Notes under the pieces: generated by a model | What the model was told of the DNA's origin: nothing | Database searches by the model: none | What the model saw: only the letters and a program-made list of their open reading frames with translations | Position numbers and translations under genes: made by a program | Shown here: piece after piece, positions 50,160-59,579 of the stretch | Position numbering within the stretch: the first letter of the stretch is position 1 | How the letters are laid out: the number at the start of each line of letters is the position of its first letter | Origin: Clostridium sp. CAG:571 | Lineage (GTDB): Bacteria > Bacillota > Clostridia > TANB77 > CAG-508 | DNA: 64,000 bases | Assembly: GCA_000434015.1 (NCBI GenBank) | Contig: HF999514.1 | Location: 39,538 to 103,537 of the forward strand | Reading direction: 5' to 3'

Positions 50160-51350
50160 ATGAAAATTTTAGTATTAAATTGTGGAAGCTCATCACTTAA
50201 ATATCAATTAATGAATATGGAAGATGAATCTGTAATGGCAAAAGGTTATTATGAAAGAATAGGTCAAGACAATTCTTTCTTAACACATAAAGTTAATGGG
50301 GAAAAATATATTATAAATCAAGCAGTACCTACACATAATGAAGCAATAAGTATTGTTATAGATCAATTAACAAATAAAGAATATGGAGTTATTAGCAGTT
50401 TAGATGAAATAGATGGAATTGGACATAGAATAGTACATGGTGGAGAAAAGTTTAAAGAATCTGTTTTAGTTACAGATGAGGTAATAGAAGGAATAAGAGA
50501 ATGTGCAGCATTAGCACCAGTACATAATCCAGGAGCTTTAATGGGAATAGAGGCATGTAGAAAATTAATGCCAGGCAAAAAAATGGTTACAGTATTTGAT
50601 ACAGCATTCCATCAAACAATTCCAGAAGAAAGATATTTATATCCTATACCATATAGATATTATGATAAATTTAAAGTTCGTAAATATGGTTTCCATGGAA
50701 CAAGTCATTCTTATGTATCAAAAAGAGTTGCAGAAGTAATGGGCAAAAAATTAGAAGATTTAAAAATAATTGTTTGCCATATAGGACAAGGTGCAAGTTT
50801 ATGTGCAGTACAAGGAGGAAAATCTGTAGATACGAGTATGGGATTAACACCATTAGGTGGTATTATGATGTGTGCTAGAAGCGGAGATTTAGATCCTTCT
50901 ATAGTAACATTTTTAATGAAAAAAGAAAACTTATCATCTGATGAAATGGATAGAATATTAAACAAAGAATCTGGTGCTTTTGGAATATCTGGAATATCAC
51001 CAGATATAAGAGATATAGAAGCAGCAGCAAAAGAAGGAAACAAAAGAGCTGAGCTTGCATTAAAAGCTTATGATTTAAACATTGCTCAATATATAGCAAA
51101 ATATGCTGTTTCTATGGGAGGCGTAGACGTTATAGTATTTACAGCAGGTGTTGGTGAAAATCAAAAATATAGAAGAATGGGTATATGTAATCATTTGAAA
51201 TTTATGGGGGTTAATTTAGACGAAGAGAAAAATGAAGTAAGAAGCGAAGAGGCAGAAATATCTACTAATGACTCTAATGTAAAAGTATATGTAATTCCTA
51301 CAAACGAAGAATTAGTAATAGCAAGAGATACTTTAAATTTAGTAAAATAA
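50160..51350 (+). CDS. ackA: Acetate kinase, copy 2 (uninterrupted)
   Basis: 396 residues, closely similar to copy 1 along its full length, with no in-frame CGG. Motifs include MKILVLNCGSSSLKYQL, HRIVHGGEKF, GFHGTSHSYV, GQGASLCAV, ARSGDLDPSI and FTAGVGENQKYRR. Two tandem acetate kinases suggest heavy flux through acetyl phosphate. It provides an internal control for copy 1, showing what the unshifted family looks like at the recoding position. Confidence 0.95.
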   Translation: MKILVLNCGSSSLKYQLMNMEDESVMAKGYYERIGQDNSFLTHKVNGEKYIINQAVPTHNEAISIVIDQLTNKEYGVISSLDEIDGIGHRIVHGGEKFKESVLVTDEVIEGIRECAALAPVHNPGALMGIEACRKLMPGKKMVTVFDTAFHQTIPEERYLYPIPYRYYDKFKVRKYGFHGTSHSYVSKRVAEVMGKKLEDLKIIVCHIGQGASLCAVQGGKSVDTSMGLTPLGGIMMCARSGDLDPSIVTFLMKKENLSSDEMDRILNKESGAFGISGISPDIRDIEAAAKEGNKRAELALKAYDLNIAQYIAKYAVSMGGVDVIVFTAGVGENQKYRRMGICNHLKFMGVNLDEEKNEVRSEEAEISTNDSNVKVYVIPTNEELVIARDTLNLVK

Positions 51351-51373
51351 ATAACTTAATAAAAAAATGTAAT

Positions 51374-51407
51374 TAGATTGTAACAGAAATGTTACAGTCT
51401 TTTTTAT
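51374..51407 (+). terminator. Terminator after ackA copy 2
   Basis: AGATTGTAAC / GTTACAGTCT stem with TTTTTTATT; closes the pta-fic-ackA-ackA operon. Confidence 0.8.
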
Positions 51408-51490
51408 TAATTATGGTAAAATATATTAAAATTAAAACTTTTTAATTGGCTAAATTGTCTAATAAGTATAAAAAATAAGAGGAGGAGGAA

Positions 51491-51547
51491 ATGGAAATAA
51501 ATGAACAAATAAAAATTCTAATTGAACAATTGTCTTTTTTTGTTTAA
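51491..51547 (+). CDS. Possible 18-residue micro-protein
   Basis: An excellent ribosome site (AGGAGGAGG) precedes ATG at 51491 and the frame MEINEQIKILIEQLSFFV. It may be a leader peptide for the downstream membrane protein or a chance frame. No homology is claimed. Confidence 0.3.
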   Translation: MEINEQIKILIEQLSFFV

Positions 51548-51636
51548 CTTTGTAATATAAATGTAATATAATTGTTACATTTTTTTTTAGACATTATGTT
51601 ATAATATTATCGAAGTATTAAACTGAGGAGGAAACT

Positions 51637-53091
51637 ATGAAAAAGAAAAAGACAGAAGAAGAAATGAATGAAAAAGAAGATATACTTAAAAACCAAAATG
51701 AAAATTTAAATGATGACTTAGAAACTGATGATATAAACAATGATATAGATAATATTGAGGAAAATGAAATATTAGATCAAGATATAGAAGACAGCGACGA
51801 ATTGCTTGATGATAATAGTATACAAGACGAAACAAAAGAAGATAACGAGACTACTATTGAAAGTATAGAACAAAATACTAATACAGAAGAAAAGTTAGAA
51901 AAAAAGAAAAATAAAAAGGAAAAAACTAAAAGAAAAAATAAAGATAAAAAAAATGATAATAGTGACAATAGTGATAATAATAAACAATCAGAAACTATCT
52001 TTTCTAAAAGAGTCGAAATCCCACTAGTTGGACTTATTTTAGTTGTTTTAATAGTGATAATAATAATAATTTCTCTTATAATATTTAAAGATACTATCTT
52101 TAATTTTAAAGGTTTTAAAGATAGTAATGTATACACTAATCAAATATCTGCAGATAATTTATTAAATGAAGAAGAGAAAATAGGATTTAATCTAGTTACG
52201 AAATGGTTAGAGAACTATGAGGGAGCTAACATGGAAATAACAAATAAAATATTATCATATAAAATAAATAGTATTAGTTTAAATAGTAAAAAAGACGACA
52301 AATTTATAATATTATCAACATTTGATGTAGTTCCAGCATCTATAGATAATACTATTTGGATAAATGACAATGGTGAAAAACAAGGAGATACTATAAAAAA
52401 TAAATCTATGTATTTTGTTATAGAAAAAGTGCAAGATAATTACGAAATAGTGTCAACTAGTGCATCAAAACCAGATATAAATAATGAAGAATTAACAGAA
52501 GAAAAAGCTATTCTTTTAATAAAAAATGATTTTTCAGATTCAGACAAATTAAATTTAAGTAGTGATTCTAGTATGATAGACTCTTTAGATCAATCTAAAA
52601 AGACAGAAGTAGAAACTGCAATAGGAGAAAAATTAGATAATTGTTTTAAAATAACAGGAAGTTACAGAAACACATATTTTCTAGGAACTATTTTAGTAAA
52701 TAAAAACAATAAAGAAAAATGGTTTGTAGATGTTAGTGGAGATGTAACAAAACTAGAAAAATCAACAGGAATATTAAATGTTGCTGAATTTGAAGTTCAA
52801 GGAGATCTTAACATAAGTGTAGATCAAGCACTGCTAATAACTATTGGAAGTTTTCCAAAAAATAAAAGACAAGCAGTATCTATAGCAGAAGATTGGACAG
52901 ATAATATTAAAAATAAAAAAGAAGTTGAAAAACAATTAGGCGATTTGGATGATTATTATGCACTAAAAACAAAAACCTCTAAAGGGTTTATTGTAATAAA
53001 AAAGAATGGACTTACTAAAGATTTTGTAAGTTCAGAAGGAAAAGTAACAAATTTACTGGGAGTAGAAGATATAACTACTATTTTAGAGTAA
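51637..53091 (+). CDS. Membrane-anchored protein with a disordered charged N-terminus
   Basis: 484 residues. Residues 1-120 are extremely acidic then Lys-rich (many Asp/Asn/Glu repeats), predicted disordered and cytoplasmic; one hydrophobic helix follows at about 128-152 (VGLILVVLIVIIIIISLIIF), then an extracytoplasmic region of 330 residues with repeated PepSY-like motifs such as VDVSGDVTKLEKST and VSSEGKVTNLLGV. I do not recognise a named family with confidence; the repeats suggest a PepSY-type peptidase inhibitor or sensory domain. The ATG follows GAGGAGGAAACT. Confidence 0.5.
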   Translation: MKKKKTEEEMNEKEDILKNQNENLNDDLETDDINNDIDNIEENEILDQDIEDSDELLDDNSIQDETKEDNETTIESIEQNTNTEEKLEKKKNKKEKTKRKNKDKKNDNSDNSDNNKQSETIFSKRVEIPLVGLILVVLIVIIIIISLIIFKDTIFNFKGFKDSNVYTNQISADNLLNEEEKIGFNLVTKWLENYEGANMEITNKILSYKINSISLNSKKDDKFIILSTFDVVPASIDNTIWINDNGEKQGDTIKNKSMYFVIEKVQDNYEIVSTSASKPDINNEELTEEKAILLIKNDFSDSDKLNLSSDSSMIDSLDQSKKTEVETAIGEKLDNCFKITGSYRNTYFLGTILVNKNNKEKWFVDVSGDVTKLEKSTGILNVAEFEVQGDLNISVDQALLITIGSFPKNKRQAVSIAEDWTDNIKNKKEVEKQLGDLDDYYALKTKTSKGFIVIKKNGLTKDFVSSEGKVTNLLGVEDITTILE

Positions 53092-53104
53092 TTAGAATAT
53101 AATA

Positions 53105-53143
53105 AAAGTGATGCATATTTTAATATATGCATCACTTTTTTAT
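53105..53143 (+). terminator. Terminator after the membrane-anchored protein
   Basis: AAAGTGATGCATA / TATGCATCACTTT stem with a T run. Confidence 0.85.
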
Positions 53144-53296
53144 AATAATTGTAAAACTAAATAAAAGAAAAAATAGTTTGATACTAAAAAAGTAAAAAAA
53201 TGTTAAAATTTATAAAAAATAGTCGATATAATTATTTACAAAAAACATTATTAAGTATATATTATTGTATATATGTTATAAAGGGGAGGAGTAGGA

Positions 53297-55337
53297 GTGA
53301 ATACTTTGCAAAAGACAATAATTATAATTTTGGTTGTAATTTTAATTATGGGATTGATTATAGGAGGATTTTTTCTATACCAAAATAAAACTTTTAGTAA
53401 AAATGATCCAAATGAAGTTTTATTAAAATATGTTGAAGCTTTATCAAACAAAAATTATGAAAAAATGTATGAGTATTTAACAAACGAAAGTAAAAAATTA
53501 ATATCAAAAGAAGATTTTATTTCTAGAAATAAAAATATTTATGAAGGAATAGAAGCAAGCAATATCAAAATTTCTGTAACGAAAGTTAATAAAATAAATA
53601 ATGACAAGACACAAATTACATACACAACATACATGAATACCTTAGCAGGAAAAATCAACTTTAGCAACACTGTAGATTTTTTGAAAGATGAAAATAAAAA
53701 ATATTATTTAAATTGGTCTTCTAAGGTTATTTATCCAGAATTGGAACAAGATGACAAAATTAGAGTAAATACAATAGAAGCAAAAAGAGGTCAAATATTA
53801 GATAGAAATGGTGTTGTTTTAGCAGGAAAAGGTTCAGCATCATCTGTTCGGATTAGTTCCTGGAAAGATAGAAAATAAAGAAGAAGTAATTTCTAAAGTT
53901 GCACAAGTATTAAATATATCTGCAGATACAATAAAATCTGAATTAAATGCTTCATATGTTAAAGATGATACTTTTGTACCACTAAAAACTATTTCTAATT
54001 TAGATAAACAAACTGAAAATGTACTTTTACAAATTAAAGGTGTAATGATAAAAGATGCAGATAAAAGAGAATATCCTCTAGGTGAAAAGTTAGCACATTT
54101 AATAGGATATATACAAACTATTAGTGCTGAAGATTTAGAAAAAAATAAAGATAAAGGATATACAAGTAATAGTGTAATAGGAAAAAGTGGACTAGAAAAA
54201 TATTATGAAGATAGATTAAAAGGAACAGCTGGTGCTGAAATATATATTGCTAATAGTAATGGTAATAAAAAAAGAACAATAGTAAAACGAGAATGTAAAG
54301 ACGGAGAGAATATAAAATTAACAATAGATTCAAATTTACAAACAAAAATATATGAAGATTATTCTTCAGAAAAAAGTGCTACTTGTGTAATTAATCCTAA
54401 AACAGGAGAGATACTTGCTTTAGTAAGTACACCATCATATAATTCAAATGATTTTATAAATGGAATTTCACAAGAGAAGTGGAATACTTTAACTAATGAT
54501 GCAAATAAACCATTTTACTGCAGATATCAAGCTACTTGGGCACCAGGTTCTTCATTTAAACCAGTAATTGGTGCAATAGGATTAGCAACAAATAAATTTG
54601 CAGCTGATGATAATTTTGGAAAGAGTGGAACAAGTTGGCAAAAAGATTCTAGTTGGGGAAACTTCAGAGTTACAACTCTTGCAACATATGGAGGTGTTGC
54701 AAACTTAAAAAATGCACTTATATATTCAGATAATATATATTTTGCAAAAGCAGCATTAAAAATTGGAACATCTACATTAATAGAACAATTTAAAAAAATA
54801 GGATTTAATACAGAAATTCCTTGTGGTTTAACAACAACAGAATCACAGTACGCAAATGGTGGAAAAATAACTTCAGAAGCACAACTAGCCAATACAGGTT
54901 ATGGCCAAGCAGAAGTATTAGTAAATCCAATACATATGGCAGCAATTTATTCAGCTTTTGTAAATAATGGTAGTATGATAAAACCATATTTAGAATATAA
55001 AGAAAATTCATCTCCAGAATATTGGGTTAGTGGAGCCTTTACTAAAGAAGCTGCTAATACTATAAAAGATGACTTAATACAAGTTATAGAAAATCCAGGA
55101 GGTACAGGACATAGTGCACAAATTTCAGGAGTAAAACTAGCAGGAAAGACAGGTACAGCAGAAATAAAAAAATCAACATCAGATAAATCTGGTACTGAAC
55201 TTGGATGGTTTAATGCTTTTATAGCAGATGAAAATAGTCAAAAGCAAATGCTTGTTGTTAGTATGATAGAAGATGTTAAAAATCGTGGTGGAAGCCATTA
55301 TGTAATACCAAAAGTAAAAAAGATTTTTGAATACTAA
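53297..55337 (+). CDS. Class B penicillin-binding protein (MecA/PBP3-like), read through a +1 shift at CGG
   Basis: Membrane-anchored peptidoglycan transpeptidase. Order: one membrane helix (10-30), an NTF2-like MecA_N domain (VLLKYVEALSNKNYEKMYEYL), a dimerisation domain and a transpeptidase domain with SxxK in APGSSFKPVIG, SxN in YSDNIYF and KTG in GKTGTAE. CGG at 53849-53851 (after GTT) would end it at 193 residues; the shift gives ASSVGLVPGKIENKEE and a 679-residue product. Everything catalytic is behind the shift. The MecA_N domain suggests beta-lactam tolerance is possible, but that is inference only. Confidence 0.92.
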
Positions 55338-55347
55338 ATATAAATAA

Positions 55348-55392
55348 AAATATATACATATTAAATTCATTTAATATGTATATATTTTTTTA
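55348..55392. terminator. Bidirectional terminator between the PBP gene and spoVFB
   Basis: AAATATATACATATTAAA pairs with TTTAATATGTATATATTT, followed by T in both directions. Confidence 0.8.
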
Positions 55393-55474
55393 TTAGTGTA
55401 AGAATTTTTAAAAAGTTTTATTTATTATATATTGGATAATATTATATATGTGCAAAAACATGAAAAATTGACTT

Positions 55475-56054
55475 TTATAATAATATAGGGCTTATTTGTT
55501 CATTATCTAATGCATGTTCTAAAGTTTTTACAATATAATTTGGATTGAAAACTAATGAACGAGGTTTGGTAATAGGGTTATCTTGTCTAAATGGTACAAA
55601 ATAGTAATTTCTTCTGTTAAGTATTTTGCCGATATTTTCAGCACTTCCGACTTAGTCCGTCATTTGTAGAAATTGCAATTACTAATGGCTTAGAGTTTCT
55701 TAAGTGGGACTTTGCAGCCATTAAAGCAGGAGAATCTGTAATACCATTTGCAAGTTTTGCTATTGTGTTTCCACTACATGGAGCAATTAACATTATATCA
55801 GTTAATTGTTTTGGACCAATTGGTTCAGCATCTTGTATTGTATGAATAATTTTTGTCTCACAAATATTTTCAATTTTATCTATAAAATCTTTAGAGTTTC
55901 CAAACTTTGTATCAAAATTATAACTATTATATGACATAATAGGAATAATTTTAGCTTGTTGCTTTTTTATATTTTCCATTTGTTCTATGGTTTTATTAAA
56001 GGTACAAAAGGAACCTGTTAAAATAAAACCTACTTTTTTATTTAATAATTTCAA
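55475..56054 (-). CDS. spoVFB: Dipicolinate synthase subunit B, read through a +1 shift at CGG
   Basis: Flavoprotein-like subunit for dipicolinic acid synthesis in spores. Motifs: KKVGFILTGSFCTFNKTIEQ, AEPIGPKQLTDIMLIAPCSGNTIAKLANGI, and after the shift NRRNYYFVPFRQDNPITKPRSLVF. The start is taken as TTG at 56054, seven bases behind AAAGGAGG. CGG at 55649-55647 (after AGT) stops the start frame in three codons; skipping C gives GLSGSAENIGKIL. 192 residues. The neighbouring CGG trinucleotides in GAC-GGA and ATC-GGC are out of phase and not recoded. spoVFA is not adjacent. Confidence 0.92.
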
Positions 56055-56151
56055 AGTAATTATTCCTCCTTTCAATATAAATTCTTATATATAATATGAA
56101 ATTATGTTAATAAATGTACAAAAAATATATTGTATTTATAATAGAGAAGTA

Positions 56152-56181
56152 TTGACAAAAGAACTGTTGTTCGTATATAAT
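56152..56181 (+). promoter_or_regulatory. LexA-controlled promoter
   Basis: TTGACA (56152-56157), 18 bases, TATAAT (56176-56181). The spacer carries GAACTGTTGTTC (56161-56172), the GAAC-N4-GTTC LexA box of Gram-positive SOS genes. The repressor would occlude the promoter until DNA damage. Confidence 0.75.
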
Positions 56182-56219
56182 GCAGATATACAAAAAGATG
56201 TTTGGTAAGGAGGCTCGCT

Positions 56220-56516
56220 ATGAAAATAATAAATAAGAAAAAGTTTATAACTACTAATATAATAATATTGTTTTTTATATTTATAGTGCTATGCATTATA
56301 TCCAGATGTACATTATCTCGTTCAGAAATAACGTTTACAAAAACATATATAGAGTTTGGAGATACTTTATGGAATATAGCAGAAGAACAACAAAACCAAA
56401 ATAGTTATTATAAAGATAAGGAAATAAGAGAAATAATAAATGATATAAAAAAAGTAAATAAGTTAAAATCATCTAATTTATCAGTAGGACAAGAAATAAA
56501 AATTCCAACAATATAA
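56220..56516 (+). CDS. LysM-domain membrane protein, YneA-like SOS division inhibitor candidate
   Basis: 98 residues from the ATG at 56220 behind AAGGAGG. One N-terminal membrane helix and a C-terminal LysM domain (YIEFGDTLWNIAEEQQ...VGQEIKIPTI). YneA of Bacillus has this architecture and lies under LexA control. Because a LexA box sits in its promoter, a role in halting division during SOS is the best guess. lexA itself is not in the window. Confidence 0.75.
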   Translation: MKIINKKKFITTNIIILFFIFIVLCIISRCTLSRSEITFTKTYIEFGDTLWNIAEEQQNQNSYYKDKEIREIINDIKKVNKLKSSNLSVGQEIKIPTI

Positions 56517-56561
56517 ATAACCAATTAAAGAAATTTCAAGTTCATATCTTTGTTATTAAAT

Positions 56562-56591
56562 AAAAAAAGAACCTATAAAATGATTATAGGT
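56562..56591 (-). terminator. Terminator of the tyrosine recombinase gene
   Basis: On the minus strand ACCTATAATCATTTTATAGGT is followed by TCTTTTTTT; the left arm includes the stop codon. Confidence 0.7.
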
Positions 56592-57559
56592 CTGCCAAAG
56601 GGTTACTTTCAACGGCATTTCTAATTTGAGAATTATCAACATGAGTATATATTTCTGTAGTAGAAATGCTTTCGTGTCCAAGTAATTCTTGTAATGCTCT
56701 TATATCAACATTTCCGATATTTATACATTAAAGTTGCAGCAGTATGACGTAATTTATGAACAGAATATTTATTAGTATCAAGTCCAGCTTTCTTTAGTTC
56801 TTGTTTTACAATATATTGAACTGTTCTATTACTAATACGTTCTCTACGTTCACTTAAAAATAAAGCATCACGAGAATCAGTTTTAACAGCATCTCTTGGA
56901 CGTACTTTCATATATGAGTTTATGGCATTTATACATGCTTTATTTAAATAAATGGTACGTTCTTTATTTCCTTTACCAATAACATTAAGCTTTTCATCCT
57001 TAAAATTAATATCACTAATATTAATACCAACTAGTTCAGATAAACGCATACCACAATTTAAAAACAATGTAATTATTGCATAATCTCTTTCTTTATTTCG
57101 GTCATCATCGCTCATTGCTATTTCTAAAAGTTTTTTGCTATCATCCAAAGATAGATATTTTGGAATACGCTTGTCTTGTTTTGGAGTTTCTAAATTTTGA
57201 GCAGGATTTTTTTCTAGTAAATTGGTTTTTGATGTTAAATAATTAAAAAACACGCGTATACTAGCAACTTTTCTTGCACGAGTAGCAGCTTTGCTTTGAT
57301 AGTTATTTTTTAAATAGAATAAATATGCATGAATATCATCTAATGTAATCTTCTTTATTGTTTCGATTGTCATATCATGAATATTTATATTTTTTATATC
57401 TTTCTCATTTGTTAATTTAAAATGGTATAAAATAAATTTTAAAAAATTATTTAAGTCGTAATTGTATTCTTTTATAGTATTAGGAGATTTGTTTAAAATA
57501 GTAGCAGTATAATCTAAAAAAGAATTTAAAAAGCTTGGGTTATTTTCTATGTTTACCAT
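56584..57559 (-). CDS. Tyrosine recombinase (XerC/XerD-like), read through a +1 shift at CGG
   Basis: A phage-integrase-type recombinase. N-terminal SAM-like domain followed by the catalytic domain with Arg in NCGMRLSELVGI, the Lys strand in NVIGKGNKERTIYL, and HKLRHTAATLMYKY. CGG at 56716-56714 (after TAT) stops the start frame two codons later (YRKC). The shift gives KYGNVDIRALQELLGHESISTTEIYTHV, in parts the box that carries the second His and the nucleophilic Tyr. 324 residues. Without the shift no catalytic Tyr exists. It may act in chromosome dimer resolution. Confidence 0.93.
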
Positions 57560-57709
57560 AATTAATATCATTCCTTTATATCGTTTTTAATTAATTCTAT
57601 CATTAATAAATCCAATGTCAATAGTTAGTAATTTGAATAATATGCTAAAACATGCTATAATTATAGTAATGCTATACTAGCAGTAAGTAAAATCTGGAGG
57701 AAAAAAGAA

Positions 57710-58360
57710 ATGAAGGAAAGACGGAAAAAAGCTTGTTTGTTACTTCCTGTTATAGGAGTAACAACACTGTCTGCAGTTATACTGCTTGGAACTGGAATGA
57801 CTTTGAAAAAATCTGTTACTACTATGGCAACACCGATTAATCAAAATTATCCAGTCACTACAGCAAGTACAACTGCAGAAGAGACAACAGCAACGACTAC
57901 TACGACAAAAACCGTTACGACGACCACTGTTACAACAACGACCGTACCTGAAACCAAAACTGAAACTTTTGAAACAGCAAGCACTACAACTGCTTTAAGT
58001 ACCACTACTGAAGAAGTAGAAGTTCTTAAAATTGTTGAGCAAGCTGAAGAAAATGTTTTAGAGCCTGGGCTCACCAAGGAAGGAGGAACTTTTTCTGGTC
58101 CTTCTGGTAACGAGACATGGTACAACCTCGATATGACCAATATTGTTGCAGCAATGCAGAATAATGGCCACGAATATCAATATTGGATTAGAGAGGATGG
58201 AGTTAAAATGTTGGGATGCTATGTAATGTGTGCAGCAGATCTTAACATTCGTCCTCTTGGAACAATTGTTGAAACATCGTTGGGAAAAGGAATTGTTTGT
58301 GACACTGGTGACTTCACAGCAATTGATCCTTATCAGTTGGATATTGCAGTTAATTGGTAA
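57710..58360 (+). CDS. Secreted/anchored GC-richer protein with a Thr-rich linker
   Basis: Basic N-terminus and a membrane helix (about 8-28), a Thr/Val-rich low-complexity linker (about 50-100), then a compact domain (residues 118-216) with NETWYNLDM, WIREDGVKMLGCYVM and GIVCDTGDFTA, resembling a double-psi beta-barrel/3D-type cell-wall domain. CGG at 57722-57724 is codon 5 (MKERR) and must be Arg: shifting would stop after ten more codons. Codon use is GC-richer than in the neighbours. Function is unproven; binding or cleavage of cell wall is plausible. Confidence 0.6.
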   Translation: MKERRKKACLLLPVIGVTTLSAVILLGTGMTLKKSVTTMATPINQNYPVTTASTTAEETTATTTTTKTVTTTTVTTTTVPETKTETFETASTTTALSTTTEEVEVLKIVEQAEENVLEPGLTKEGGTFSGPSGNETWYNLDMTNIVAAMQNNGHEYQYWIREDGVKMLGCYVMCAADLNIRPLGTIVETSLGKGIVCDTGDFTAIDPYQLDIAVNW

Positions 58361-58386
58361 TACTGTCTGATTGCAATTATTCCTCT

Positions 58387-58428
58387 AAAAGAGCCTAAAA
58401 GACACTTTGTCTGCAGGCTCTTTTCTTT
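58387..58428 (+). terminator. Terminator after the Thr-rich secreted protein
   Basis: AAAAGAGCCT pairs with AGGCTCTTTTC around a 17-base loop. Confidence 0.8.
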
Positions 58429-58625
58429 ATTATAGTGTAGATACAGGCTAAAGGATCAACTCTTTTTTATAAAAATAGATTCTTCATTTTAGAAATAATT
58501 GACAGTATATATAAAATTATTATATGATATAAATTATATAAATATTATTTTATTATTTTGAAAGAAGGTGAAAAAATTTAAACTAAAAGATATAATATAA
58601 ATTTAAATAAGAAAAGGAGAAAATA

Positions 58626-59513
58626 ATGAAAGAAATTATAAAAAATTTAATACAAGGATTCTCGATGGCTTTAGCAGATAGTGTGCCAGGAGTTTCTGGT
58701 GGGACAGTAGCATTTGTTCTTGGATTTTATGATAAATTTATAAATTCATTAAATACACTAATTAGTAGAAAAAAAGATAAAAAAAGTTCAATAAGTTTTT
58801 TAATAAAATTAGGAATTGGATGGGTTATAGGAATGGCTATAGCTTCACTCATATTGTCAAATTTGTTTGAAACACATATATATCAAGTAAGTTCTTTATT
58901 TATAGGGTTTATAATCTTTGCAATACCCTTAATAATAAAAGAAGAAAAACAGAATATAGAGGGGAAATATAAAAATTTAATATTTACGATTATTGGAATT
59001 ATAATTGTATCAGCAATTACATATTTCAATCCACAAACAGGAAGTGAAACAAGTATTGATATAACAAATTTGAATTTTGGATTAGCAATATATGTGTTTG
59101 TAGCTGGAATGATAGCAATATCTGCAATGATATTACCTGGAATATCTGGGTCAACATTACTTTTAATATTTGGATTATATGTTCCAATTATAACGGGAAT
59201 TAAAGAGACGTTACATTTAAATTTAGCATATATACCAGTATTATTTGTTTTTGGTTTAGGAATTTTAACAGGAATTGCACTTGTTATAAAATTAGTAAAA
59301 AAAGCATTAGAGAAATATAGATCTCAAACAATATATTTAATTTTAGGATTAATGGTAGGATCAATTTATGCAATTATCATGGGAGCAACAACACTAGAAG
59401 CTCCAAAAGCACCATTATCTTTTAGTACTTTTAATATAATATATTTTATAGTAGGTGGATTAGTAATTGTAGGAATGGAATTTGCAAAAAGAAAACTAGA
59501 GAATAATAAGTAA
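58626..59513 (+). CDS. DUF368 membrane protein (undecaprenyl-phosphate translocase type)
   Basis: 295 residues with about eight helices. The family signature ADSVPGVSGGTVAFVLGFY is at the N-terminus, with an internally repeated ILPGISGSTLLLIFGLY in the second half, an inverted-repeat topology. DUF368 proteins (PopT) have been reported to recycle undecaprenyl phosphate across the membrane for cell-wall synthesis; assignment here is by family. GAAAAGGAG precedes the ATG. Confidence 0.85.
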   Translation: MKEIIKNLIQGFSMALADSVPGVSGGTVAFVLGFYDKFINSLNTLISRKKDKKSSISFLIKLGIGWVIGMAIASLILSNLFETHIYQVSSLFIGFIIFAIPLIIKEEKQNIEGKYKNLIFTIIGIIIVSAITYFNPQTGSETSIDITNLNFGLAIYVFVAGMIAISAMILPGISGSTLLLIFGLYVPIITGIKETLHLNLAYIPVLFVFGLGILTGIALVIKLVKKALEKYRSQTIYLILGLMVGSIYAIIMGATTLEAPKAPLSFSTFNIIYFIVGGLVIVGMEFAKRKLENNK

Positions 59514-59579
59514 ATGCAAACTACAATTATTAAACTCTATAATGCATATGCATGATGGATGATAAAGGAGTTGTATAAG

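Noticed and set aside
3479..56716. Sequencing or assembly error as the cause of the extra C bases
   Set aside because: An error would not know the reading phase. All 21 cases are in phase on both strands, while dozens of out-of-phase CGG trinucleotides in the same genes cause no shift. The bases are not in homopolymers. Reads would still be needed for final proof.
3479..56716. Simple codon reassignment of CGG (for example to Gly or Gln as a triplet)
   Set aside because: A triplet reassignment keeps the frame. Here the frame must move by one base at each site, so reassignment alone cannot explain the proteins.
3479..56716. Mass pseudogenisation of the affected genes
   Set aside because: The affected genes include essential ones, carry no other lesions, and all have the same +1 lesion at the same codon. 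The true pseudogenes in the window (61323-61842, 62357-62997) show stops and deletions instead.
57722..57724. A +1 shift at CGG in the Thr-rich secreted protein
   Set aside because: A shift there would stop the protein after about ten codons, while reading Arg gives a basic signal-anchor start and a full-length domain protein.
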